Assembly: GCA_963931865.1 (NCBI GenBank)
Contig: OZ007505.1
Span: 15,218,034 to 15,282,033, forward strand
Length of the DNA: 64,000 nucleotides
Direction: 5' to 3'
Source: Axinella damicornis
Lineage: Eukaryota; Porifera; Demospongiae; Axinellida; Axinellidae
Shown: one piece after another, positions 1 to 11,317 of the stretch
Numbering within the stretch: position 1 is the stretch's first letter
How the letters are laid out: every line of letters begins with the position of its first letter
The notes under the pieces: model-generated
Database searches by the model: none
The model's input: the letters and a program-made list of their open reading frames with translations, nothing else
Told to the model about the DNA's origin: nothing
Program-made: the position numbers and the translations under genes

Positions 1-317
1 TCATCATGTGACATGCAGTCGAAAACACGTGCATACAATCGCATCTGTTAAACTGTGCACGCGAACAACAGCACAGTAGTGGACTTTCATAGCAATACTG
101 CCAATAGCGGTCTTTGCTTCACTCCGTCTGACTTGTACAGATCCGGCAAAAGCGCTGCAAATAGTACGGTACTGATTTTGCCATGCAACTATGCGCGTGA
201 CTATCACAACGTTTGGCCAACGCCTACTTGTAAATAATTCTATTACGGTCTATGAATAATTTTATTGTGGTTACTACGAGAGGCGTGCGCAGCCAAACAA
301 GGTCCCATTCCTGTCCA
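1..317. other. Unassigned flank
   Basis: Open frames exist on both strands but none shows a domain, exon signal or repeat that I recognise. The LINE coding similarity begins after this stretch. Confidence 0.3.
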
Positions 318-555
318 ACGGCAGCATAAGTCTGTATGCAGACGATCTCCTCCTGTACAGGCCTATTCGTTCCTCCTCCGATTATCAGGCATTGCAGGAG
401 GATGTTGATGCACTGGCTGACTGGATTTCAGCTCACAAACTACAGTTCAACTGCGGTAAATGCAAAAGTATGCTTGTGACACGAAAGAGGGAACCCACCA
501 CACCACCTACGATAAAAGTCAATGATCTGCCCCTAGAGAGGGTGTACTCCTACAA
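318..555 (+). pseudogene. LINE reverse transcriptase, 5' part of a split copy
   Basis: The frame reads SISLYADDLLLYRPI, holding the YADD catalytic motif of a non-LTR reverse transcriptase, followed by the thumb-like segment ending RVYSYK. It is truncated upstream, since the fingers domain is missing. It stops abruptly where an inverted-repeat transposon begins, and the same protein resumes beyond that insertion with YLGILITSDLSW. A related copy lies on the minus strand at 41.2-42.4 kb. The family looks CR1/jockey-like from the YADD context and the C-terminal motif series. It is dead because of 5' truncation and interruption. Confidence 0.85.
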
Positions 556-2964
556 GGGTCATTCCATGTCAAATCAACACAAAAAAATCCTGACCTCTTC
601 CGATTTTGACGAAACTTGGTGAGCCTGTTAGTTCTATTAAGAAACCACTGCACACCAAATTTCAGCTTCTGAAGTGTTATAGCTTTTCAACTGCAACAAA
701 TTTAATTTTGGCCTCAGGTGCCCGTTTTAGACCGCGTGCCATGACTGAAATACCCATATCTTCAGATGTGATCAACGTAGAGAGTTGCAAGAAGGATTTT
801 CTTGAAGCTCTTGAAAGGCTCTTTCATTTGGCGTATAATAATTTGACGTTTGATCTAATTAAAGTTCAAAGGTTATGTAATCTGACCTTTGACCTTGGTT
901 CTGGAAAAACGGAAGTTTTGATTTTTTTCAAACTTTTTTGTACAAAAACCTTGAACCTAAATGTGTTTATTCACCAAGTTTTAATTTGGGACTACAATGG
1001 GAACAGCAGCTATACAATGTAGACCAAAATGTAGTAGCATGTACGAAATATGTGCACATAGCATACACAGATAATGGGTCTAAAACCCATCATGTTTACT
1101 AACCTGCCTAGTTTTATTAATTTCTGAACCAACTTAAGCTCTTCAGTTGCAGCTCAGCTTGCTTGCTGTCTGTGTCAGTGTGTATGTGCAACCTTGTCGT
1201 AGCATTGCTTTATTTATAAGTAACTGGCTTCACTTGCTTCAGCCACATTCACCTACATGAGCACTCCTGTTGTGCAGAGGTCTGATAGTCTATGACACCT
1301 CCGTTCATGTTAACGTAGTGCAGCACAAGACAGTTCCCTCTTCACGGACATGCTTGTCTCAATCACTACATCTGCGTGAGTCCAGAGTAGCTCCTTACTC
1401 TGACTTGTTCATCACTAGCCACCTAGTTACTAATGTAGGGCTTATAGTCAGGCTCTCACCAACAAGCAAGGTTCGCGCACTATGAGATATACCATAGGAT
1501 GCTGTGGAGATCAGCTGCACAAGTACTATAGGGCACATGCACTATGCGAGGTCATCATACAATCCAGTTGCAAGCATTTTTTTTTGATGAAAAACCTTGC
1601 AGATGGTAATTGCAGTATTTAGCTAAGTCTTTTTCTCTCAACCTAATGATGATCATGGCCTATAATCTTGAGTACATTACTTGTATGTAGTACGTATAAG
1701 TATCAAATCCCAATTTACACAAAGGTTCTTGCACAGAGTTGAAAAGAGCATATTAAAGACCGATGCACTCAGTAAGGCTGCCGCTAGTCTGTATTCCTCA
1801 GTTAGGTGGTGAGCATAATCAGACCACTTCCAGCTGTATACCATCTTCCCATCTACCTCTAGTACAACTTAAGCTAACTGTTTTGGGGCTTTCAGAAGCC
1901 GGTTGAAAATATAACTTCAGTCTGCTGTCATTGAAAACAACAGGAAATAATGCAGTGGTGATTTTTGCAATCACTGCTGCAGCAGACAAATGCAAGTACT
2001 GTATAATCATGCTTGATGCCAGCCAGACCCTCCTCCGTGTGCATGTGTCGCCTTATCAACTACACATATTCAAAGTGAAAACCAAGGTCAAAGGTCAGAT
2101 TTTGACATATCATTAAGGTAAACATGTCAGATTAAAAGAGGACATTACAACTACTTTAAGGAAGTGTCTCTGTACAGATCACATTAGGTAGCTATTTGAG
2201 TCATGCATGGCATGTGGTGTAAAAACAGGCAATTACGTTCACCTGTAGTTGTAGACTGAGGAAGTAGAATTTTAGTGTGGAGTGGTCTCTCAATTAACCA
2301 AGGTTTTGTAATCTGACCTTTGACCTTGGTTCTGGAAAAACAAGTTTTGATTTATTCAACTTTATTTACAAAGACCTTGAACCTACATGTGTTTATTCAC
2401 CAAGTTTTAATTTGGGACAACAATGGGAACAGCATGCAGCTATTGACCAATACATGTATGTAGTAGCACGGATACAAAAACGTATACATTATACTACATT
2501 TTGGTCTATAGCTGCTGTTCCCATTGTAGTCCCAAATTAAAACTTGGTGAATAAACACATTTAGGTTCAAGGTCTTTGTAAAAAAAGTTTGAAAAAAAAA
2601 AAACCTTCCATTTTTCCAGAACCAAGGTCAAAGGTCAGATTACATAACCTTTGAACTTTAATTAGATCAAACATCAAATTATTATACGCCAAATGAAAGA
2701 GCCTTTCAAGAGCTTCAAGAAAATCCTTCTTGCAACTCTCTACGTTGATTACATCAGAAGATATGGGTATTTCAGTCATGGCACGCGGTCTAAAATGGGC
2801 ACCTGAAGCCAAAATTAAATTTGTTGCAGTTGAAAAGCTATAGCAGTTCAGAAGCTGAAATTTGGTGTGCAGTGGTTTCTTAATAGAACTAACAGGCTCA
2901 CCAAGTTTCGTCAAAATCGGAAGAGGTCAGGATTTTTTTGTGTTGACTTGACATGGAATGACCC
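556..2964. mobile_element. 2.4 kb DNA transposon with ~480-bp TIRs, inserted in a LINE
   Basis: The ends are GGGTCATTCC and its exact complement GGAATGACCC. The terminal inverted repeats run 556-1036 and 2488-2964 and match almost throughout. The flanks repeat ACAA (552-555 and 2965-2968). Removing the element plus one ACAA restores the LINE codons TAC AAG TAT, so both borders are well defined. No transposase is visible in the 1.2 kb between the repeats, so it is non-autonomous. A 4-bp target duplication fits Sola- or Chapaev-type elements, but I cannot assign a superfamily. Open frames inside the repeats are not evidently genes. Confidence 0.85.
2303..2660. repeat. Internal hairpin at the right end of the 2.4 kb transposon
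   Basis: The segment 2303-2470 is a second, slightly diverged copy of the inner part of the left TIR (about 866-1036). It sits directly before the right TIR. Together they form a long hairpin with arms of roughly 165 bp, so this part of the TIR occurs three times in the element. Confidence 0.8.
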
Positions 2965-3646
2965 ACAAGTATCTTGGAATATTGATAACATCTGACTTGT
3001 CCTGGTCTGCACATGTTGCTACAATCTGCTCCAAAGCCCGACAACAGATTGGCTTGCTCTATCGCAGGTTTTATAAATATTCCAATATGGATACACTGAA
3101 ACAACTGTATACAGCATTTGTGCGTCCTCATCTGGAATATGCTGTCCCTGTCTGGGACCCTCACCTCACCAAGGACATAAATGCTCTCGAGGCTGTACAG
3201 AGATTTGCCTGCAGAGTCTGCACAAAAAGCTGGGACATGAGCTACAGTGACATGTTGCAAACTATGAACATTCCCCGGCTCTCAGAAAGGAGACGACTAC
3301 TGAAAATGTGTCATTTGTATAAGATTGTCCACGGGTTTGTTGACTTTCCTAATGCACCCCTATTGTTTAAACCATGTACCAATTACTACACAAGACATGC
3401 ACACCACCTCACCCTTTTGCAACCTCAGACTCACACTAATGCTTTTTATTTCTCTTTTTTCTCACATGCTGTATCCATTTGGAATAGTCTGCCATATATC
3501 ATTCCTAGTATTTTCACCTTCAAGAGAAACTTTATGATACATTGTTGGGTTCATGATTCACATTAGCTTTTGCTATTTCATGTACCTTTGCAAAATGCAT
3601 AAAATTGTCATAGAAAAAAAAAAAAAAAAAAACAAAAAAAAAAAAC
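2965..3646 (+). pseudogene. LINE reverse transcriptase, 3' part with A-rich tail
   Basis: This continues the interrupted frame with YLGILITSDLSWSAHV and runs through the conserved C-terminal LINE motifs (LYTAFVRPHLEYA, VWDPHL, KMCHLYKIVHG) to a stop near 3564. An A-rich tail follows at about 3613-3646, as expected for target-primed reverse transcription. The coding part is open, so the copy was fairly intact at its 3' end when the DNA transposon landed in it. Confidence 0.85.
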
Positions 3647-4309
3647 ACATGTGAGAGTATGTACACTTTCTGTCGCTACATGCACTATGCCTGCAACTTA
3701 CAATACATTTTGCTATCGGTAGCTACTTATATATGAAATTATCTTTATCTAATTATCTTTTTCCTTCTGGTGGTGCTGGCATGGCTCGTGGCAGCATTGA
3801 GACAAAAGAGTAGGAAAGAGAGGAAAGACGTGATTGTGAGCTAAGATAACATGTGCCACCTCAATAACCTACAGGTGGCCAGGAAGCCTCTATTCTGCCT
3901 GGAGACCACAAATATCTCTGGCTAGATGTGCAAAACATTCTTTTTTCTCTATCTCTGAATACTTTATGCAATGCAATGGATACACAATAGTGCACTATAC
4001 ATAATTATGAAGAATCATTTGGATCCCCGCTGTGAACAATACAATTGGGTCAAAGTGCTTCCAGACATGCTGTTGCAATATACTATGTGCAATGCCAAAA
4101 TGCACCATCTCCATTGCATGGTGCAACGCAGTTCATTTCATGGTGCTATGCTGAAGGCAGGCGGCCAGTGCAACCAAAAGTCCGGCATGTGAACTGATGA
4201 TGTAGGCATTGTTTGTACATGTGCACTGATGATCTATACATTGTAATTGTACATGTGCACTGACGCTGATTACGCCTCGTGGGACTTCGAGGTTGTCTAA
4301 ACGTGATAG

Positions 4310-4645
4310 GGTCATCCACTGCTCAGTGTAAAATGCTGCTGTTTTGTGAAAACACCGTTGTGAGGGAGTCAGCCAAATTGAACTAGCCCGTCTGAAGAAT
4401 TAAGAAGAAGAGGTGGCTAAACCCGGTTTGGTGACTTTCTACTTTTGCGGCGGTTTTTCACGACATTGGGATTGTTCTTGGCCAGGAAAAAAATTGAAGA
4501 TGAAGAGTAAGTTGTCATAAAGGCTTATATAATCATGCTGCCCGTTTTTTGAGATTTCAAAAGATTATTTTGTATTAGCATAATATATTACGTGTCCGCT
4601 CTAACCCTACATAGCTATAGACTCTACTGAGTCTATGATATATTT
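4310..4645 (+). repeat. ~340-bp dispersed repeat, uninterrupted copy
   Basis: It shares a series of blocks with 22985-23135 plus 25869-26130: an AAATGCTGCTGTTT block, AGCCCGTCTG, a TTTTTC(A/G)CGAC block, ATAAAGGCTTATA, and CTCTACTGAGTC (or equivalent) near the end. Here AGCCCGTCTG (4385-4394) is single and continuous. The second copy is split at that point by a 2.7 kb element. A further partial copy lies inverted near 45060-45160. Confidence 0.7.
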
Positions 4646-4950
4646 CCCCCAAAACTTGCCACAAAAGAGCACCCACCTCAGTTCATGCCCCGTGAACATA
4701 TGGTTTTATGGATAGTGCTTGTACAAACACAAAAGGATGGTTAGATCAATATAGCAAAGACCCCAACAACCACCAACTAAGAGAACAGTAGCTATTATAC
4801 TGGAAAAGAAAAGGAAGCCATTGACCAATAGTGGAAAATAGTTCGGCTGTTGACGTACTATAGCTACATCCAGAGCTTAATGAAATCCGATCAAAAAACC
4901 CAAAGGATTTTCAAAAAAAATGAACATGACAAGCGTGCGATACACTAGTA

Positions 4951-5690
4951 TTGAGGCTTAGCGCGCGATAGAACCACTTCTGCGCGCGATAAAACCATAC
5001 TCTTTCAGCGCGCGATAAAGCCACAATCGGTTTTGTTTTAGCACGCGATAAAACCACTAAGTTTTGATTTGGCGCGCGATAAACCACTTAGTTAGGTTTG
5101 ATTTAGCGCGTGATGAGCCGATTTAGCGCGTGATAAAACCATGTACCACTTGGTTTTGCTTTAGCGCGTGATAGGTTATGCATTAGCGCTCGATAAAACC
5201 ACTCGGTTTTGTGTTAGCGCGCGATAGAACCACTTGGTTGTGTTCTAGCGCGCGATCGAACCACTAGGTTTGTTTTACAGCGCGATAGAATCACTTGGTT
5301 TTGTTTTAGCGCGCGATAGAACCACTTGGTTTTGCATTAGCGCCCGATAGAACCACTTGGTTTTGTGTTAGCGCGCGATAAAACACTTTAGTTTGTTTAG
5401 CGCGCGATAAAACCGACTTCGGTTGGTTTAGCGCGCGATAAAACCACTTCGATTGGTTTTAGCGCGCGATAAAACCACTTCGGTTGGGTTAGCGCGCGCT
5501 AAAACCACTTCGGTTGGTTTAGCGCGCGATAAAACCACTTCGGTTGGGTTAGCGCGCGCTAAAACCACTTCGATTGGTTTTAGCGCGCGCTAAAACCACT
5601 TCGATTGGTTTTTAGCGCGCGCTAAAATCACTTCGGTTGGTTTTAGCGCACGCTAAAACCACTTCGGTTGGGATTTTGTGCACGTGCAGT
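4951..5690. repeat. ~30-bp tandem repeat array with GCGCGCGATAAAACC core
   Basis: About two dozen degenerate copies of a unit that reads roughly AGCGCGCGATAAAACCAC followed by TTCGGTTGGTTT. The first copies are irregular (27-35 bp). The later ones (5400-5690) are near-regular and show GATAAAACC to GCTAAAACC variants in neighbouring units, as expected from local homogenisation. Each unit carries an alternating GC block capable of Z-DNA and several CpG sites. Confidence 0.9.
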
Positions 5691-5969
5691 GAGGCGTACA
5701 GCACGCCCCTCGTTTTTTAGCGCACTTTTGAAACAGATGGTTTGCCATACTAATAATGCTGGGACGTGTGGCGCATGGCATACCGTTGCAATTATTCTCG
5801 TTCCCAGAGCATTTTCCGCATGCGACAACGGTCTGGGAACGAGACCGGCCAGGCAGGTCAACAGCGCGCCAACAACCGCCGCAAGATCAAAGAAGCAGCC
5901 CACGTGGGCGAAGAGCTGTTTTACATTTTCGAACCTACAGATACAGAAGACAGTGCAGGTTTCGTCCAG

Positions 5970-6011
5970 ATGGCTGGCAACAGACGGCGGTCAAGTCCTT
6001 TAAGCAGTGAC
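5970..6011 (+). pseudogene. Truncated first exon of zinc-finger gene, copy A
   Basis: ATGGCTGGCAACAGACGGCG and the following codons (MAGNRRRSSPLSSD) match exon 1 of copy B. After GTGAC the sequence jumps straight into a palindromic element. The remaining codons and the GTAAGT donor present in copy B are deleted, so the normal splice to the finger exon cannot form. Reading through gives an open frame to about 6176 made of element sequence. Confidence 0.6.
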
Positions 6012-6180
6012 GTTACCAGACCCAAACAACCCCAGCGAAGATCGCTTGCAGTATCTCGCGGATACCGCAAGCGATCTTCGCTGGGGTTGTGTGGGTCTGG
6101 GAAGGAGACTAGGAGAAGGAAGGGTCTGGGCACCATCTTACATAATGTAAGATGGTGCCCAGACCCTTCCTCCTAATCCT
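6012..6180. repeat. Two adjacent palindromic elements
   Basis: The first hairpin pairs ACCAGACCCAAACAACCCCA with its complement, ending near 6100. The second is a near-perfect palindrome centred on TACATAATGTA, with arms reading GGAAGGGTCTGGGCACCATC and its complement. The same pair occurs at 18790-18960 in copy B. Confidence 0.85.
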
Positions 6181-6437
6181 CAGGTTGGAATGATGACCTA
6201 ACGAATCATAATCAGAAGCGTTGATTGCGAACGACGTCGGGGTTTCTCCAGGCCTTCAGTGTCGCCAGTGACTAGACATGGTACGGCCAATCGCTGTGCT
6301 GTAGTTACCGCGTTACCCGCGAGTGTCTGACAAAAGTAGGGAGAGCAACGAGCAGGTCGACTTTGATCATACGCGTGGTATCACCGCTGATTGTTAATTA
6401 CCAAACATAATTGCATTCCATGAGGACAGCTCGAATG

Positions 6438-8844
6438 CAGAGGAGGTAGGACACGCTTACGGAGGTACGCGAAACTCCGTATCACGTTGAGTTTCAAGAG
6501 ATCGTGAACGGAGTAATGTGACGGACGCTACCCACGTGGAAACCATTAAAGATCACCTTCAAGTCGGCAAGTTGGCTTCGTCTGTTCTCTCGTTGTGAAT
6601 TCGCTGTCGGCTGGAGGTAGCCACAGTTCAAAGCGGCGATGGATGCCTTCAAGAAAATCTACCTCTCCCCTCCCATGGCCCCAGACGTTTTGTGCTATAA
6701 ACCTCTGAAATAGGGGCGGGCTAAGCGGGTTAATTATTGGTGATGTTTGAGCGAAGATATCCGGAGAACGGGAGCAGCTAAAAATACCGGACCTGCATCA
6801 CGGGATTGCCCGTTCTCTGTGGATTCTTGTGATACCTACATGTGGGGGTGACATCCCCATCAGGTTTGGAGCTACAGGCCTCTGAATCCAACCATGTTTT
6901 GAGGATTTTGATGCATATGGTGTGTTTGTGCAGTCGTTGCTCACAAACCGTACATGCTATGGACATGGAAATTATGCCACTGGATAGAGCAAAGATCAAT
7001 GTTGCCAATGTGGTCCCTGTATTGGGTGACAACCCTGTTGTGCTTGGAGCTATGGATGCCTCAAATGAACAATTTTTCAAGATTTGATGTCTATACTGCG
7101 ACTTCGTCCATCACGAAACCTAACACCTATAGACAGGAGATTTGCAGTAGCTGCTAGAGCAAGGATTGACCTTTCAAGTGGTCCTTTTATGTTGGGTGAT
7201 AACCCCACTGATTTGAAGCACCAGGTGTCTGAAGCCGACCATATTCATGGATTTGTTTCATGACGTTCTCTTGCTCTGTGCTTTCAATGCACACACGTTC
7301 ATAAACTGTGATTGATCATCAGATGATGAGCTTATGATTGATCATCAGACGATGAGCTTAACAGCAGAGACTTCTGCATATTTGTGGGGATTACCTGTAG
7401 TTTGGAGATAGTGAACTAAAATGTAGTGGACTGCTCGACTTGGGGATTAGAGCTGGGACTGCCTGCCAGTTGACGCCCTTCCACTGGAGTGTCAAGTTTA
7501 TCCACATGCAGTTATCCACATTTACAATGTAATGCATCGTTCCCAGGCCATCGCCCAGCTTTTCATCGCCTAGCTATTTCTGAAGCAAGAATTTCAAGTT
7601 CCTAGGAATTCACCCTTGTGATAATACCAATTTGATGTCCCACCCCCACAGTTAATTATCTCATGAGTCACATGCTGGAACACATGCGAATCCAGTTCCG
7701 TCACTTTCTCACTGTCTTGAATGCATGCCAGAGGGGTAACTAAAGTGCTTGGACATAGCTACAACAAGTCCTTTGGCTGTTGTTGTGAGCCTGTGGTCAG
7801 GAAGTATGGATCAATGTGTGGTCAATGTTTACCTATTATTTTTAGCACAATGTGCAAACATGCCATGGCTTATTATCCACAATTGGTGGGTGTACCATGC
7901 TAAATCTGGTGTCCATACTCCAGGTGGAACGTTAATGGTTCGTACACTTCAAAACTGAAGCTTCAGACGGCTGCAGCTTCAGGATTATCACCCAACACAA
8001 GAGCGCATGATGAAAAAACAATGTCATCATGCGTTCTTGCCCAACATAAATGAAAGATCAAGTATTTTTTCTAGCAGCATTTGCAAATCCCAGGTTTACT
8101 GGTGAATTAGCCTCGTTCCCATGCAGGCTATCGCCCAGCTTTTGCACGGGAACGAGGCTACTGGTGAACAGGGTTCGTGAGTTGGACGAAGTCACAGTAC
8201 AGACATCAAATCTTGAAACATTGTTCATTTGAGGCATCCATAGCTCCAAGCACAACAGGGTTGTCACCCAATACAGGGACCACATTGGCAACATTGATCT
8301 TTGCTCTATCCAGTGGCATAATTTCCATGTCCATAGCATGTACGGTTTGTGAGCAACAACTGCACAAACACACCATATGCATCAAAATCCTCAAAACATG
8401 GTTGGATTCAGAGGCCTGTAGCTCCAAACCTGATGCCCACATGTAGGTATCACAAGAATCCACAGAGAACGGGCAATCCCGTGATGCAGGTCCGGTATTT
8501 TTAGCTGCTCCCGTTCTCCGGATATCTTCGCTCAAACATCACCAATAATTAACCCGCTTAGCCCGCCCCTATTTCAGAGGTTTATAGCACAAAACGTCTG
8601 GAGCCATGGGAGGGGAGAGGTAGATTTTCTTGAAGGCATCCATCGCCGCTTTGAACTGTGGCTACCTCCAGCCGACAGCGAATTCACAACGAGAGAACAG
8701 ACGAAGCCAACTTGCCGACTTGAAGGTGATCTTTAATGGTTTCCACGTGGGTAGCGTCCGTCACATTACTCCGTTCACGATCTCTTGAAACTCAACGTGA
8801 TACGGAGTTTCGCGTACCTCCGTAAGCGTGTCCTACCTCCTCTG
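6438..8844. mobile_element. 2.4 kb DNA transposon with ~675-bp TIRs and 9-bp TSD
   Basis: The TIRs run 6438-7118 and 8173-8844 with few mismatches and start CAGAGGAGGTAGG. The 9-bp target duplication is GCTCGAATG (6429-6437 and 8845-8853). Copy B of the duplicated locus (near 19190) has a single, uninterrupted CAGCTCGAGTGTGAATG, which is the empty site. A 9-bp TSD with very long TIRs is typical of Mutator-like (MULE) elements. No transposase is visible in the ~1.05 kb interior, so it is non-autonomous. A small hairpin element is nested at 8108-8160. Confidence 0.9.
8108..8160. mobile_element. 53-bp hairpin element, TAGCCTCG family
   Basis: It begins TAGCCTCGTTCCC and ends GGGAACGAGGCTA. The flanks are CTGGTGAAT and CTGGTGAAC (8 of 9 identical). 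It is nested in the 2.4 kb element and is the shortest member of the family in the window. Confidence 0.75.
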
Positions 8845-8863
8845 GCTCGAATGTGAATGTAGG

Positions 8864-9501
8864 GGCCGTGGTGAAAACCCGGACCGGACCGGACCGGACC
8901 GGACCAACCGGAAGTGAAATAGCAATAATTAATGTAGAGCGACTTAGCGCTAGCTAAACGACTCGATGTTTTGTCAACTATTACACGTAGCACTTGCAGA
9001 CAATTGCTGGAGGAGTTTCGTGGGACCCGAAGAGCTTCAGCAAAGGTACTGTCTGTATTGCTACTGCGTTTGTAGTTAGGGTTGCGTTTATGTCAAGCTT
9101 ATAGCTAGCATGGGGCGATCGCGAGTCTCACGGAGAGTAGAATAACTAGTACTCGATGCTTTTGTAGTATAGATTACTCACACTCGCTTGGCCCAGCTCT
9201 CTGACTTACCTATAGCAACGTGAAACAAATGCCTGGTTGCCTCCTTCAAGTCGTCCTCGAATTCGGGGTCGTCGCTACCGTACCGGCAGATTTGGACCCG
9301 CGCGGCTACCTCGCTAACGCTTCGTGGCTTCAAAATTCTGTGCAAATCAGCCAACTCGCGAGACTAAACTGCTCTGACTTCCCTGCACGAGGCAATGCCG
9401 CAATGGCTACTCGCAATGGCTACTTCACCATCCAAGTAAACGTGGAGACACTAATTACTACTTCCGTTCGGTCCGGTCCGGTCCGGGTTTTCACCACGGC
9501 C
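8864..9501. mobile_element. 638-bp TIR element with GGACC arrays and 9-bp TSD
   Basis: The ends read GGCCGTGGTGAAAACCCGG and its complement, followed inside by short tandem GGACC/GGTCC arrays. The 9-bp target duplication GAATGTAGG lies at 8855-8863 and 9502-9510. Copy B near 19197 shows the same site unoccupied (GTGAATGTATGCAC). It landed only about 10 bp from the neighbouring 2.4 kb element. Confidence 0.88.
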
Positions 9502-9989
9502 GAATGTAGGCACGTGCCCAGCCTCGGCCTCCTCCCCGGCGTGTAACCGTTTTGGCTACATGTACAAGTCGTAGCTTAGCCAGCACATTGCAGCAACAAC
9601 TCTAATCCAACATAGTAGCCATGAACTTACAGGATGTATATTAATGCAGGAGAGTTCCACATACACTGCTGCTGCCTGAGTGCATCTGTTTTAGCTGTTG
9701 CTCCCCGATTGCGTCTGTTTCAGCTACCCGGCCGCGTTCTGAACCCCTGCCCAACATTTTCTTTTGCAGAGTTTGAGGTAATACGGTACAAAGTTCACGT
9801 ACGTGTCACTAGTCTAACCCCCCACATCCGTTACGCTTACACGAACACACATGCTTACAGTTTTAATAATGATGATTGAACCAAGTAATTGACAGTGGAC
9901 ACCTAGTGATTCCTGTGTGACCACAGCTGCATGTATCCCTTATTGATGTGTGCATGTCAATCCAGTCACCTGCAGTTCTATACTGTATA

Positions 9990-11125
9990 GGCTACAGCAC
10001 CAAGAGGATGTCTCAAAGAAGATATCACTGAAAGGAAAGAAGCAAAAGCTTGATTCACCACAGAAACAAAATCCTTCACACCGCAAGAAGCCAGCTATAA
10101 GCCAAAAGCAATCAAAAGCCCATGAAACTGGACAACCCTTGGGAATGTCTGACAAAGTTACAGATCTTGTCGGTTATGAGCCACGTCTGAGAAATAAGAA
10201 GAAACAACGAGTTGAGTGTGACTACATACACTCAGGAGAGAAGCCATTCCAATGTGAGTTCTGCCATAAGACCTTCGGACTAAATAGCAATCTTAGACGG
10301 CACCTGACCATACACACAGGAGAGAAGCCATTCCAGTGTGAGTTCTGCCATAAGACCTTTGGACTAAATAGCAATCTTAGACGGCACCTGACCATACACA
10401 CAGGAGAGAAGCCATTCCAGTGTGAGTTCTGCCATAAGACCTTTGGACGAAATAGCCATCTTAGAACTCACCTGACCATACACACAGGAGAGAAGCCATT
10501 CCAGTGTGAGTTCTGCCATAAGCACTTTGCACGAAAAGGCACTCTTACAGTTCATCTTAGGATACACACAGGAGAGAAGCCATTCCAGTGTGAGTTCTGC
10601 CATAAGCACTTCGCAGATAGTGCCAACCTTAGACATCACCTTAGGATACACACAGGAGAAAAACCATTCCTGTGTGAGTTCTGCTCAAAGAGGTTCAGCC
10701 AATATTCACATCTGCAATCACACCACAGAGTCCACACGGGAGAGAAGCCATTCCAGTGCAATCTCTGCCACAAACACTTTCGAAATAAATCCAACTTTTA
10801 TTGCCATTTGAAGACAAAGTCTCATGCAAAATCTGTTGCAAAAAGATCAGAAAGTGTTGACTCGTGTAAACCAGAAGATATTAACTGTAGATACTGTTTG
10901 AAGTGGTTTCCTACTGATGTAGCTCTACAAAGTCATGTGGAATCATCTCACACCAGTCTCAAAAAAAACATGTGCGAGTGGTGTGGAAGGACATTCAGAA
11001 AAGACTATCTTCTGATGCATTACAGGATCCACCAACAGATTCCCCACAAGTGTGAAGTGTGTGGAAAGATTTTCAATACATCCAAGTACCTTAAGGACCA
11101 CATCAGAAGGTGTCACAAGCATTGA
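9990..11125 (+). CDS. C2H2 zinc-finger protein, copy A, finger exon
   Basis: A long exon with a basic lead (QEDVSKKISL...) and ten C2H2 fingers. Six canonical fingers use HTGEKPF linkers. A seventh has an atypical His spacing (HLKTKSH). Three more divergent fingers follow (CRYCLKWF, CEWCGRTF, CEVCGKIF), then the stop. The first two canonical fingers are almost identical (LNSNLRR helices), indicating recent duplication or conversion. Relative to copy B the first finger is broken (VECDY runs directly into a linker), the sign of an internal deletion. No in-frame ATG lies near the exon start, and the first is at 10145 (MSDKV). Translation should therefore start in an upstream exon, but that exon's donor is lost in this copy. 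It may be a pseudogene or use a new promoter or start. A nuclear DNA-binding role is known for the family; the target is unknown. Confidence 0.8.
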
Positions 11126-11252
11126 GCGTCACTAAGAACCTTGCACCCAGCGATATACCTCATAAAGCACTTCAGAAACAATTGAGATTATGGATTGAGC
11201 AGTATTGTGTTCATTTCGCACTTCACTGATACCTCGTGCCAGATCTATAGAG

Positions 11253-11317
11253 TAGCCTCGTTCCCAGGCCTCCATGCCCAGCTTTTACTGGGCAATTGAG
11301 GCCTAGGAACGAGGCTA
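11253..11317. mobile_element. 65-bp hairpin element, TAGCCTCG family
   Basis: TAGCCTCGTTCCCAGGCC opens it and GGAACGAGGCTA closes it. CTATAGAG flanks both sides. A diverged copy occupies the same place after the finger exon of copy B (about 21630-21686), so it predates the duplication. Confidence 0.75.

Noticed and set aside
606..1022. 138-codon frame inside the left TIR of the 2.4 kb transposon
   Set aside because: It is mirrored in the right TIR, has no recognisable domain, and open length alone is not evidence.
4951..5690. CRISPR array
   Set aside because: Regular ~30-bp units are directly adjacent, with no unique spacers and no Cas genes. It is a minisatellite in eukaryotic DNA.
9950..10144. 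Start of zinc-finger copy A at the GTG at 9950
   Set aside because: It is not an ATG. Conservation with copy B shows the reading frame enters through a splice acceptor here.
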